A DNA stretch of 64,000 nt from Rhodococcus sp. IEGM 1409 (lineage in GTDB: Bacteria > Actinomycetota > Actinomycetes > Mycobacteriales > Mycobacteriaceae). Below the pieces are notes generated by a model. The model did no database searches and had not been told where the DNA came from. It saw only the letters and a program-made list of their open reading frames with translations. The stretch lies in NCBI RefSeq assembly GCF_030056735.1, contig NZ_JASHKN010000009.1, forward strand, positions 1-64,000, read 5' to 3'. Positions within the stretch are counted from its first letter, which is position 1, and every line of letters starts with the position of its first letter. Position numbers and translations under genes: made by a program. This document shows, piece after piece, positions 54,161-61,959 of the stretch.

Positions 54161-56743
54161 TTGGACCTGCGATACGTCGCCTTCACGCGTGCCGACCCGC
54201 ATTACTACGACCGCATCAGAACAGCGGCTCGAACTGACTCACCGCCCAACCAGCACTTCACTCCCGACAGGTCAGTGGATTGGTCGCTCTGGCGACGCGG
54301 TCCCCAAGACGGACCGTGGAACTACTTACAACCGCCTGGCGCCCCGCTACCCGAGCAGGGATGGAAGATTCACTGCTCCGCTACCCAAGCCAATGCACAG
54401 GAACTGCTCGATACTGTTTCCTCGTATTGCGGCCATAACCTGGTGCCGTTCAAATTTCTTCGGACAGCGACAGACCTCATGTTGTCCAACAGCAAGCAGG
54501 CCAATCGGACCTCCAGCGGAAAATTCATCACGATCTATCCGTCGGATGGCGTTGCCACACAACGAGTCATCAGCGACGTGGAGAAGCTCGTCGGGGGTGC
54601 CGACGGGCCGTACATCCTCAGCGATGTGCGATGGAACCGGGGACCGCTCTACCTTCGATACGGCGCGTACCTGCCCCTGGAGACCTACGATTCACTCGGC
54701 GATCGAGTTCCGGCAATCAGACGTCCTGACGGTTCACTCGAACCCGATGTGCGCGGCACCTACTTCAGAACACCCGACTGGGTGAAGATCCCGGACTTTG
54801 TTCGTACGCAACAAGACAAACTCAAATCACCAGGCGAGTTCCCCTTCTCGGTTCGAGAAGCCCTGCACTTCAGCAACAGTGGAGGAATCTACTCTGCGTT
54901 CGACAGCAACGGCGTCAATGTGGTCATCAAAGAAGGCCGGCCCTTCACCGCCCCGGACGCCAACGGCCGGTACGCGATCGACCGCATCCGTAACGAGTAC
55001 GACACGTTGACTCACCTTGCCGACAACCCGTACTCACCTTCTGCGATCAGCTTGTTCGAGCGAGAGGGACACCACTTCCTTGTCACCGAGCGCGCTCCCG
55101 GCACTCCCCTGAATCAGGAAATTGCGCTCCGCTACCCGCTGATACGTGCGGACCAGACACTCGGTTCCCGAACGGAATACAGAACCTGGGCGCTCGACAT
55201 CGCAAAACAGTTGACCACCGCAGTCGAGAGCTTCCACAACGCCGGAATCGTTCATGCCGACCTTCACCCCGGCAACGTCATGTGCTCACCGTCTGGTATT
55301 CGGATCATCGACTTCGAGATGGCCCACAACATCGACGAGCAGCCGCCCCGTTCCACCGGAGCCCCCGGGTACACCGCACCACCAGAGCTGACCGGGATCG
55401 AGGCGGATCGATACTCCTCGGGATGCATCGAGTTGGGACTCTTTGTCCCACTTACTATATTGTTCCCCCTCGATTGCAGCAAGATTCCCGAACTCATCGA
55501 CTTTGCGGTGTCTCGATTCGATCTTCCTCGCGCCTTCCGTGCCTCGCTCTACTCGATGCTCGGCGTACAGCCGCCGGGATCGGAGGATCACCAGCATCGT
55601 TGGGACGCGTCGTCGCGGGAGACCTTGCTACGTACGGGCGCTCTCTTACGCTGCGGAATCCTCGCCTCGCTCGATCTCTCCCGCTCTGATCGACTCTTTC
55701 CCGGCGACATCGCCCAGTTCGAAGTGAACGGCTACGGCATTGCTCACGGCTCGTGCGGAAACCTACTCGCCGATAATCTTCCCACCGACACCTTGGAGTC
55801 AGTTCTGGAATGGACTGAACATCAAGTTGATTCGGATACGCAACCACGGTTCGGCTTCTTCGACGGGCTCGCGGGTGCGGTACACACCTTTCGGCATCTA
55901 GGACGACATTCGACTGCCGACAGATGGGTCGAGACTTTGTGCAGAGCCCCACTCGACGAGCTCGACTCCAGCCTCTTCAGCGGCCTTGCCGGAATCGGTT
56001 GCCTACTGCTCGAGGAATCGGATTCACGACCGATGGTGTCACCCGCTCTCGCTGTCGTGACAGAAACTCTGCGCGAACGAATTTCGTCCGCTCGCACGCA
56101 TGTCCGCGACACCGACGGAACGCCTTGGGCAGTGGCCGGCCGAGGTGGGCTGATGCGGGGACCGAGCGGACAAGCGCTGTTCTGGACTCGCCACTACGAA
56201 CTGAGCGGTAATCCTCGATCGCTGGAACACGCACGCCAGCTCGTCGACATCGATCTGTCTGTGATGCAGATGTGCCCTGACGGATCGATGCAGCTGAGAG
56301 AGGAGCGCCGGACAATGCCGTATCTCGGATCGGGATCCGTCGGTGTCGGGCTTGTGCTCCTACAGCTTCTGCGCCATGTCGACGAACCGCGTTACGCAGC
56401 TGCGGTACGTGCGATATCCCGCGCCACCACAGTCGAATTCACCGCTCAAGCTGGGCTGCTCAACGGTCGAGCTGGATTGATTCTGTTCCTCGGCGAGCTC
56501 TCCACGACCCCCTATGCCGACGCCGATTGCGAAAGCACATTGGCCCAACAGCTACAGTTTCTGGGCTTGCACTCCGTCAAACACCAAGGAAGCCTGCACT
56601 TTCCAGGTGAGCAGAACCTGAGACTCTCGACAGATTGGGCAACCGGATCTGCAGGAATACTGGCATTGCTCCGACATACCGGATCGACAGCTGCCCGACA
56701 GTCGTTTCCACTGATGTGCGCGTCAAACTGCCACATCTCCTAA
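54161..56743 (+). CDS. Class III lanthipeptide synthetase (LanKC)
   Basis: An 860-residue three-domain enzyme that phosphorylates Ser/Thr of a precursor peptide, eliminates phosphate, and forms (methyl)lanthionine or labionin. Residues 1-220: N-terminal lyase domain (ending WVKIPDFVRTQQ). Residues 225-480: Ser/Thr kinase with VVIKEGR (Lys257), HADLHPGNVM (365-374, catalytic loop) and IIDFEMA (DFG equivalent, 383-387). Residues 500-850: LanC-like cyclase with FDGLAG, FSGLAGIG, LLNGRAGLILFL and DWATGSAGILALL; the zinc-binding Cys-His-Gly of LanC/LanL is missing, which marks class III rather than IV. TTG start at 54161 follows GGGAGG at seven bases. Precursor gene lies 136 bases downstream. Confidence 0.93.
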   Translation: MDLRYVAFTRADPHYYDRIRTAARTDSPPNQHFTPDRSVDWSLWRRGPQDGPWNYLQPPGAPLPEQGWKIHCSATQANAQELLDTVSSYCGHNLVPFKFLRTATDLMLSNSKQANRTSSGKFITIYPSDGVATQRVISDVEKLVGGADGPYILSDVRWNRGPLYLRYGAYLPLETYDSLGDRVPAIRRPDGSLEPDVRGTYFRTPDWVKIPDFVRTQQDKLKSPGEFPFSVREALHFSNSGGIYSAFDSNGVNVVIKEGRPFTAPDANGRYAIDRIRNEYDTLTHLADNPYSPSAISLFEREGHHFLVTERAPGTPLNQEIALRYPLIRADQTLGSRTEYRTWALDIAKQLTTAVESFHNAGIVHADLHPGNVMCSPSGIRIIDFEMAHNIDEQPPRSTGAPGYTAPPELTGIEADRYSSGCIELGLFVPLTILFPLDCSKIPELIDFAVSRFDLPRAFRASLYSMLGVQPPGSEDHQHRWDASSRETLLRTGALLRCGILASLDLSRSDRLFPGDIAQFEVNGYGIAHGSCGNLLADNLPTDTLESVLEWTEHQVDSDTQPRFGFFDGLAGAVHTFRHLGRHSTADRWVETLCRAPLDELDSSLFSGLAGIGCLLLEESDSRPMVSPALAVVTETLRERISSARTHVRDTDGTPWAVAGRGGLMRGPSGQALFWTRHYELSGNPRSLEHARQLVDIDLSVMQMCPDGSMQLREERRTMPYLGSGSVGVGLVLLQLLRHVDEPRYAAAVRAISRATTVEFTAQAGLLNGRAGLILFLGELSTTPYADADCESTLAQQLQFLGLHSVKHQGSLHFPGEQNLRLSTDWATGSAGILALLRHTGSTAARQSFPLMCASNCHIS

Positions 56744-56879
56744 TTGTTCGGAAGTTATCACCCCCGGAAGATTGGAGCACAGAATTATCAGGCCAAGAAC
56801 CTGAAATGAAATCAGCACCGCAAGAAAACTCGATCGACAAATCCATCGGCAAAAACGCCGATCAACAAAGGAACTGACA

Positions 56880-56990
56880 ATGGACGCTATCCTCTCCCTT
56901 CAAGACCTTTCAGTCGCCGCCGGCAACGTCGGAGATGCCGGCCAGCTCGATCAGAACGCGGCTATCAGTTCGCTCAGCTTCTTCTGCTGA
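56880..56990 (+). CDS. Lanthipeptide precursor peptide (LanA), 36 aa
   Basis: A 36-codon gene with AAAGGA eight bases before its ATG. The leader begins MDAILSLQDLSVAAGN and contains ILSLQDL, the conserved LxLQ box recognised by class III synthetases (compare ILELQNL of labyrinthopeptin and LFDLQSM of RamS). The peptide ends AAISSLSFFC: Ser30-x2-Ser33-x2-Cys36, the Ser/Ser/Cys arrangement needed for one labionin or lanthionine ring, and similar to SSLSITTC in SapB. The cysteine is the last residue. Only one ring can form, which is unusually small. Located between the synthetase and a strong terminator. Confidence 0.9.
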   Translation: MDAILSLQDLSVAAGNVGDAGQLDQNAAISSLSFFC

Positions 56991-56996
56991 GCTCAG

Positions 56997-57034
56997 GCCG
57001 ATACCTCGGATCAAATCCGGGGTATCGGCTTTTT
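56997..57034 (+). terminator. Rho-independent terminator of the lanthipeptide genes
   Basis: GCCGATACC-T-CGGAT pairs with ATCCG-G-GGTATCGGC around CAA, followed by TTTTTC, seven bases after the precursor stop. Confidence 0.9.
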
Positions 57035-57056
57035 CGAATCTTTATCGCAACACAAA

Positions 57057-57097
57057 ATGCGGGCCGTCTCGTCACCTATCGACGAGCCGACCCGCAT
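57057..57097 (-). terminator. Rho-independent terminator of the small-peptide operon
   Basis: On the minus strand, ATGCGGG...CTCGTC/GACGAG...CCCGCAT form an interrupted stem, followed by TTTGTGTTG, eight bases after the last small gene's stop. Confidence 0.78.
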
Positions 57098-57104
57098 CAT
57101 CAGG

Positions 57105-57206
57105 TTATTCCGCGCTGAACGAGGGAATCATCATGCTTCCCATCACCGCCAAGCCGCTGACATCTCGAAGCGAACCCAGAGCATTACTCAAGAAGGAAAA
57201 AAGCAT
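57105..57206 (-). CDS. Small hydrophobic peptide gene 4 (33 aa)
   Basis: Fourth of four tandem short genes. A near-perfect Shine-Dalgarno AAGGAGG lies ten bases before ATG 57206. The product starts MLFSFLSNALGSLRDVSGLA and ends VMGSMMIPSFSAE; it has one Arg, one Asp and one Glu, many Ser/Gly and hydrophobic residues, no Cys and no signal-peptide pattern. A 43-base gap separates it from gene 3, and a terminator follows. No family recognised; the size and character recall corynebacterial PorA/PorH. Confidence 0.68.
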   Translation of the reverse strand: MLFSFLSNALGSLRDVSGLAVMGSMMIPSFSAE

Positions 57207-57249
57207 TAGATACTCACCTCCTTAAGTCGCGAGTAGTCGGATCGGAAGG

Positions 57250-57363
57250 TCATCCCTTGACCCATCCGTCACTCGACAATGCAGTCAGCATTTCGAAGAG
57301 GCTGACGTGGATCGATAACAGCGACCCGGTGAAAAGAACAAAGACGTCTTCCACGGAACCCAT
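57250..57363 (-). CDS. Small hydrophobic peptide gene 3 (37 aa)
   Basis: AGGAG is eight bases ahead of ATG 57363. The product begins MGSVEDVFVLFTGSLLSIHV and continues SLFEMLTALSSDGWVKG: acidic overall (two Glu, two Asp against one Lys and one His), amphipathic, Ser/Leu-rich. Follows gene 2 after 14 bases. Its frame does not overlap any larger gene, and the ribosome site and stop-start spacing support translation. Confidence 0.68.
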   Translation of the reverse strand: MGSVEDVFVLFTGSLLSIHVSLFEMLTALSSDGWVKG

Positions 57364-57377
57364 TTTCACTCTCCTAT

Positions 57378-57512
57378 CTATTTGAACGGATTGAACGGGA
57401 CGTCGAGACCGAAGTCCACAGAGAGTGCAATCGGCATTGTGATGATGGACTTGAAAGCAGTCAGCATCATGGGCAAGAGGGCCGAAACCGAACCCAGATC
57501 AGATGAATTCAT
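57378..57512 (-). CDS. Small hydrophobic peptide gene 2 (44 aa)
   Basis: AGGGGG lies seven bases before ATG 57512. The product begins MNSSDLGSVSALLPMMLTAF, continues KSIITMPIALSVDFGLDVPF and ends NPFK. It has one likely membrane-active helix (SALLPMMLTAFKSIITMPIAL) and an acidic/aromatic tail. The open frame extends upstream to 57632 but that part overlaps gene 1 in another frame and has no ribosome site. Gap to gene 1 is 11 bases. Confidence 0.68.
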   Translation of the reverse strand: MNSSDLGSVSALLPMMLTAFKSIITMPIALSVDFGLDVPFNPFK

Positions 57513-57523
57513 CTCACATCCCC

Positions 57524-57625
57524 CTATTCGCTCGAGATTCCGGTGAGCCCGTCGATGACGGCCCCACCCGCATCTATTGACCCGTAGGCGAAATTCATAA
57601 TCGCCTGCAAGAACGGAACTAACAT
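57524..57625 (-). CDS. Small hydrophobic peptide gene 1 (33 aa)
   Basis: First of the four. GAAGGAG lies six bases before ATG 57625. The product begins MLVPFLQAIMNFAYGSIDAG and ends GAVIDGLTGISSE: no Lys or Arg, two Asp and one Glu, alternating hydrophobic and Gly/Ser residues. No Cys, so it is not a lanthipeptide substrate. Promoter region with the shared motif lies 114-134 bases upstream. Confidence 0.68.
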   Translation of the reverse strand: MLVPFLQAIMNFAYGSIDAGGAVIDGLTGISSE

Positions 57626-57941
57626 TTCCCACTCCTTCGCAACGGACAGTCGCATGTCGTCGGTAAGAATTTCCTTCACCCGAATGACGGGATCTGGGGC
57701 CGAGCGATCACGATGTGGGTGTAACCGTAGACAAAGTTCTAGAACGCGTGCCAGTTTTCGCGATTTATTTCAATTTTTCCGTCTTAAGTCGGAGATTCGA
57801 CGGCTAACTCATAGGTGAACTAGTCCTTAAGTTCTAAACAAAATGCCGAAAATCGGGGTTTCGCTTGTCGCGCCCATTACAGAATGAACGGTATTGTTTC
57901 ATCATGGGACGCATACACACTTCACCGAACTTCATCCCCCG
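57626..57941. other. Divergent, AT-rich intergenic region
   Basis: 316 bases between the small-peptide operon (minus) and the permease gene (plus). It holds the shared motif at 57739-57759 and an unusually AT-rich stretch (about 57755-57860) for this genome. A short plus-strand frame from 57884 overlaps the permease start and does not look coding. Confidence 0.5.
57739..57759. promoter_or_regulatory. Shared motif CTAGAAC-N5-CCAGTTTTC, copy 2
   Basis: CTAGAAC-GCGTG-CCAGTTTTC, preceded by GTT so that GTTCTAGAAC is itself a palindrome. It matches copy 1 (53765-53785) at 18 of 21 positions and lies upstream of the four small-peptide genes. Confidence 0.5.
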
Positions 57942-58988
57942 ATGATCTACGCGACCTGGAGGCAATGCCGAGGGCAGATCGTATGGTCATTGGCGGTGAT
58001 ATTCCTGCTGATCCTGACAGCCACGATTTCACAGTGGTTCGTCCAGCGTTCGGGCGAGAGTTGGGTTTCAGGGGGCATCTGCTCACGCTGGTACGACGGA
58101 GGTGGCGGTTGCCGCGCCGACACCGCTCTCACCTTGACGACGCTTCTCGCACTCCTACTACCGTTCGTCTCAGGAATGCTGGTCGGCGTAACTACATTCT
58201 CGAGAGACTTCGAGCAGGGGCCCGAGAATCTCGACCTTCGGGAATCCACCAACCTTGTTCGGTGGTATTTCTCGCGGATCCTGGTGGTCTTCGTGCCGGT
58301 CACGCTTGCGATGACTCTCCTCGGTTTGGTGCTCGGCTGGACCCATTCGCTGGGCCGCGGAGCAACCACAACAGATGAAATGAGCTCGTTCTCCTTGATG
58401 GAGTTCCCCAATTTTCATACGACAGGAATCGTCGTCGGCGCCTACACCTTTGTCGCCATGGTCACCGGCAGCGCGGCCGCATTGCTCGTGCGCAACACCG
58501 TCGTCGCGATGGTCACGACTCTTCTCGTGTTCTTGATCGTGCCCGTCGCGTTGAGCGCAATGGTCCGCGAGCACTACGCGTTTCCCGACATTGAAGTCCA
58601 ACCCATCGACGGACGGGCACGTGCCGCGGAATACGCACCGTCTCCGTATCAAAATCTCGACTCGAGGTGGGTCATCGGTGCCGGCTTCGCCGATACGGAC
58701 GGCAACATGATCGACGCCGACTACTCAATGTGCAGGGGCTCAGACAATTCCGATCAGACGCAGCAAGACCGTGAGATCGACGACTGCCTTCGAGAGCAGG
58801 GAATCGATCACTACGCCTTGACCTATCACTCACAGAGCCGGTACTGGCTATTTCAGTTCATCGAGACTGCCGTGATGCTGTTGTGCGCCGGGGTGATGAT
58901 GATGCTCGCACTCTTCGGTGCGCGTGGACTACGTCGACAATCCGCCGAGTGCACGATGTCCGAAATGTTGAAAGTCGCTGAACAGTAG
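57942..58988 (+). CDS. ABC-2-type permease-like membrane protein, no partner ATPase
   Basis: A 348-residue integral membrane protein with about six spans. The start MIYATWRQCRGQIVWSLAVI and the segment LLPFVSGMLVGVTTFSRDFE followed by RWYFSRILVVFVPV match an actinobacterial ABC-2 permease group (W-R-Q-x-R-x-Q at the start; acidic/arginine turn after the second span). A ~100-residue external loop with Cys-rich acidic stretch (MCRGSDNSDQTQQ...DDCL) precedes the last span. No ATP-binding gene adjoins it. ATG 57942 has no good ribosome site; TTG 57894 is an alternative start. Could export or give immunity to the nearby peptides; inference only. Confidence 0.7.
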   Translation: MIYATWRQCRGQIVWSLAVIFLLILTATISQWFVQRSGESWVSGGICSRWYDGGGGCRADTALTLTTLLALLLPFVSGMLVGVTTFSRDFEQGPENLDLRESTNLVRWYFSRILVVFVPVTLAMTLLGLVLGWTHSLGRGATTTDEMSSFSLMEFPNFHTTGIVVGAYTFVAMVTGSAAALLVRNTVVAMVTTLLVFLIVPVALSAMVREHYAFPDIEVQPIDGRARAAEYAPSPYQNLDSRWVIGAGFADTDGNMIDADYSMCRGSDNSDQTQQDREIDDCLREQGIDHYALTYHSQSRYWLFQFIETAVMLLCAGVMMMLALFGARGLRRQSAECTMSEMLKVAEQ

Positions 58989-59044
58989 TAAGTTTCACTT
59001 CGACATCCCTTGTATTCGAAATTTTGTTCGGATGTGATTGCTTC

Positions 59045-59732
59045 ATGGACAGTCGGGAAGCGTGGCAGCTGGATGGTGAAGACCTCGAGAGTGAGGTTCT
59101 GGATCTGGTGCGCGTCCGGCACGAGTTGCAGTCGCGGATGGTCTTGCTGATCGTGGAGATGTTCGCGGTTGCTCCTGCTTGAACCTGTTGTCGCGGATGC
59201 GTTTCACCGGGGTGATGTGGATGCGTTGAAAGCGCGTCAGGTGGCGTTGTTTTGTCAGCATCCGCCGAAGAACATGACCCCGGCGGATGTGGACAAGGCC
59301 CGCGGAATTCTGCTGGGGTTGGCGTCGAAGAACATTGCTGATTGTGATGCGGTGCGGGCGGCGATTCGGCGGATCGAAAAGCAGTACGGAAAACGTGAAG
59401 ACGGCGTTCCGCTCGAGTGCGGCAAGGAAGTGCGGACGGCGACGGTTCCGCAGCGGCGTGCGTTGGCGGTGCGCGATGGTGGGTGTGCGTTTCCGGGGTG
59501 CGGGACACCATCGGGATGGTGCGATGCTCGCCATCTTGTGCACTGGAGTGACGGTGGCCCGACGGATCTCGACAACCTGATCTTGTTGTGTGGTCATCAT
59601 CATCGGACACTGCACCACACCGAATGGCGGGTGGAGATAGGCCCCGATCGGAAGGCGGTGTTCTACCCGCCTATGTCGATCGACCCGCACCAGCACCCGG
59701 TCGGCGGAAACAGCCCACCCACAGCAGCCTGA
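59045..59732 (+). pseudogene. Decayed DUF222/HNH endonuclease gene
   Basis: An N-terminal piece (59045-59182, start MDSREAWQLDGEDLESEVLD) ends in a stop, and the rest continues in another frame from 59169. The C-terminal part is a good HNH domain of the DUF222/REP13E12 type: CAFPGCGTPSGWCDARHLVH, WSDGGPTDLDNLILLCGHHH, RTLHHTEW. Intact relatives have 400-500 residues; here the middle, including most of DUF222, is gone. So an internal deletion with frame change is likely. These genes are common, repetitive and mobile-looking in actinobacteria. Confidence 0.78.
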
Positions 59733-59799
59733 ACGGGCACAAACTGAAGACGTGAGCACCGGGGACGAACCACGCCCCGGCACTGACGTGCGTTGACCC

Positions 59800-60641
59800 T
59801 CAGATCCCAGCCCTACGCACTAGAGCGTCAGTGGCAGAAGGGGATACAACATCAATCGCCCGGAGAAGCCCCGCATATCGCGGATACATCTCGGCGGGGC
59901 GAGTATTGATCGCCCGCAAGATCCACGACGCAGCTTGATCGGCTGTCAGCGCCGGCTGGCTCACGTAATCCGCCGTCGGCGCGATCATCGGTGTTCGTAT
60001 GAGCGGGAATTGCACTGTGGTGACATCGACACCGGTGCCGTGACACTCCGCCCCGAGGCTTCGGCCGAAGGCACTGAGAGCAGACTTCGACGCGTGATAG
60101 GCGCTGAACCTGGGCATGACCCCGGCAGTAACTCCCCAGGTTCCGACGTTGATGATGTGCCCGGACTTCGCCTCGAGCATCGCGGGCAGCAGACGCAACG
60201 TCAGTCGTGTAGGTCCGAAGTAGTTCAGTGCCATGGTGCGCTCGTAGTCGTGGAATCGGTCCACCGAATCCAACGCGGTACGCCGGATCGAGCGACCCGC
60301 ATTGTTGACGAGGATGTCGACCGACCCGAATCGATTCGCGATCGTCTCCGCGAGTTCGTCGACGGCTTCCCGCGGGAGAGGTCCGCAGGCACGATGTGCG
60401 CCCATCCTCCTCTGCGGTGAATCTCGTCCCGCACGTGTTCGAGGTTTTCCTCACCGCGCGCGACCAAGATCATCTCTGCTCCCCGACGAGCCAAGAGGTG
60501 GGCAGTCGCCTCACCGATCCCCGAGGAGGCCCCCGTCAGAACGATCGTCTTGTCGGAGAGCGTGACGCCACGCGACGGAACAAGTGAGCGCAGACGCGTC
60601 GGCGGACTCAATGCAAGATTGCTGAGAATCGATCTGATCAC
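59800..60641 (-). pseudogene. Short-chain dehydrogenase interrupted by a frameshift
   Basis: The N-terminal part (from GTG 60641, GAGG five bases upstream) encodes IRSILSNLALSPPTRLRSLV, then the cofactor motif KTIVLTGASSGIGEATAHLL and ends near GWAHIVPADLSR. The remainder continues in another frame: EAVDELAETIANRFGSVDIL, VNNAGRSIRR, the catalytic HIINVGTWGV and YHASKSALSAFGRSLG. The shift lies near 60375-60385 in CTCTCCCGCGGGAAG. A one-base change restores a ~280-residue SDR of the mycobacterial type. Either a real mutation or a sequencing slip. Confidence 0.8.
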
Positions 60642-60918
60642 GTCGGCCTCGGTTCGATCTTCGCGTGCGATTCGGTGCGAACCCGTCCCTGAACAGCCCA
60701 CTTCGGACGCACCGCGGAAATTACTCAAAAGTAAGTTATGGCGCCGTTTCGGCCGTGTCAAGAATTCGTCGAGATCCAGGAGTACCTGCCACTAGCTTTT
60801 CCTGATACCTCGGGTTACATTAAACCCAGACCGAGTGCCAGCGATCACACAACCGGCCCTCGATTCCACCGAATACCGCGAGAAACACCAGCGGTGACCG
60901 AAACGAAGAGGAGACGCC

Positions 60919-61926
60919 ATGACGCTCACATCGCCGCTCGACAAGCGCGCAGAAGCATCCGACGACTCGTACAACGAGACGCTTCGACTCCTGTCCGAGG
61001 GCTCGGTGCACAAGCACTTCGACCCGTACCTCGACATCGATTGGGATTCCCCCGAGTTCGCCGTCGTCCCCAACGATCGCCGCTGGATCCTGCCGGCCGA
61101 GACAGACCCGCTGGGTGCACACCCCTGGTACCAGGCGCAGTCCGAGGCCAAGCAGATCGAAATCGGTATGTGGCGCCAGGCCAACGTCGCGAAGGTCGGT
61201 CTCCAGTTCGAGAACATCCTGATCCGCGGCATGATGCAGTACGTCTTCACGCTGCCCAACGATTCGGCCGAGGCGCGCTACTGCACGCACGAGTCCGTCG
61301 AAGAGTGCAACCACACGATGATGTTCCAGGAGATGGTCAACCGCATCGGTGCCGACGCTCCCGGCATGAGCCGTCCGATGAAGATGCTTGCACCCTTCAT
61401 CCCCCTTGCTGCGGGTCCGTTCCCCGAACTGTTCTTCGTCGGTGTCCTCGCCGGTGAAGAGCCGATCGACCACATTCAGAAGAGCGTCCTGCGCGCCGGC
61501 GGCCAGATCCACCCGATCATGCAGTCGGTCATGGCTATCCACGTAGCCGAGGAAGCACGCCACATCTCGTTCGCGCACAAGCTTCTGAGCCGTCGCATCC
61601 CGCTGATGTCACGCCCGAACCGGTTTGTCCTCTCGCTGCTGTTCCCGATCGTCATGCGCATTCTCTGCGACGCCATCGTCATCCCGCCGAAGTCCTTCTG
61701 GAAGCAGTTCGACATCCCGAAGTCCGTGAAGAAGGACCTGTTCTGGGATCTGCCCGAATCGCGTCAGACCCTGCGCAACTACTTCGGCGACGTCCGCATG
61801 CTGGCCACCGACACCGGCCTGATGAACCGTGCCTCGCGCTTGGTGTGGAAGGCCTGCAAGATGGACGGCCGCGCATCACGCTTCCGTAGCGAACCTCACC
61901 GCAGCTCGCACAACGCCGCCGCGTAG
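60919..61926 (+). CDS. AurF-like diiron oxygenase
   Basis: A 335-residue ferritin-like non-heme diiron enzyme of the AurF family (p-aminobenzoate N-oxygenase type). All expected iron ligands are visible: Glu98 (QFEN), EECNH at 128-132 (Glu129, His132), the glutamate of GEEP (about 180), and HVAEEARH at 208-215 (His208, Glu212, His215). Strong ribosome site GAGGAG before ATG 60919. Mycobacterial relatives occur widely; substrate unknown. The FprB-type reductase 33 bases downstream is its likely electron source. Confidence 0.9.
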   Translation: MTLTSPLDKRAEASDDSYNETLRLLSEGSVHKHFDPYLDIDWDSPEFAVVPNDRRWILPAETDPLGAHPWYQAQSEAKQIEIGMWRQANVAKVGLQFENILIRGMMQYVFTLPNDSAEARYCTHESVEECNHTMMFQEMVNRIGADAPGMSRPMKMLAPFIPLAAGPFPELFFVGVLAGEEPIDHIQKSVLRAGGQIHPIMQSVMAIHVAEEARHISFAHKLLSRRIPLMSRPNRFVLSLLFPIVMRILCDAIVIPPKSFWKQFDIPKSVKKDLFWDLPESRQTLRNYFGDVRMLATDTGLMNRASRLVWKACKMDGRASRFRSEPHRSSHNAAA

Positions 61927-61959
61927 CTCCCGGACAGTCGAGATCGGACTCATAGCGCC

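Noticed and set aside
54161-56743. Class IV (LanL) synthetase or a plain Ser/Thr kinase
   Set aside because: The LanC-like half lacks the Cys/Cys-His zinc ligands of class IV, and the protein has clear lyase and cyclase domains flanking the kinase.
56806-56877. 23-codon frame between the lanthipeptide synthetase and precursor
   Set aside because: Weak ribosome site, hydrophilic low-complexity product, no leader box or Cys; more likely spacer.
57105-57625. The four small peptides as further lanthipeptide precursors or cationic leaderless bacteriocins
   Set aside because: None contains cysteine or an LxLQ leader box, and all are neutral to acidic, unlike leaderless bacteriocins, which are typically cationic.
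57884-58378. 164-codon plus-strand frame overlapping the permease start
   Set aside because: After about 35 codons it is an Arg-rich shadow of the permease gene in another frame.
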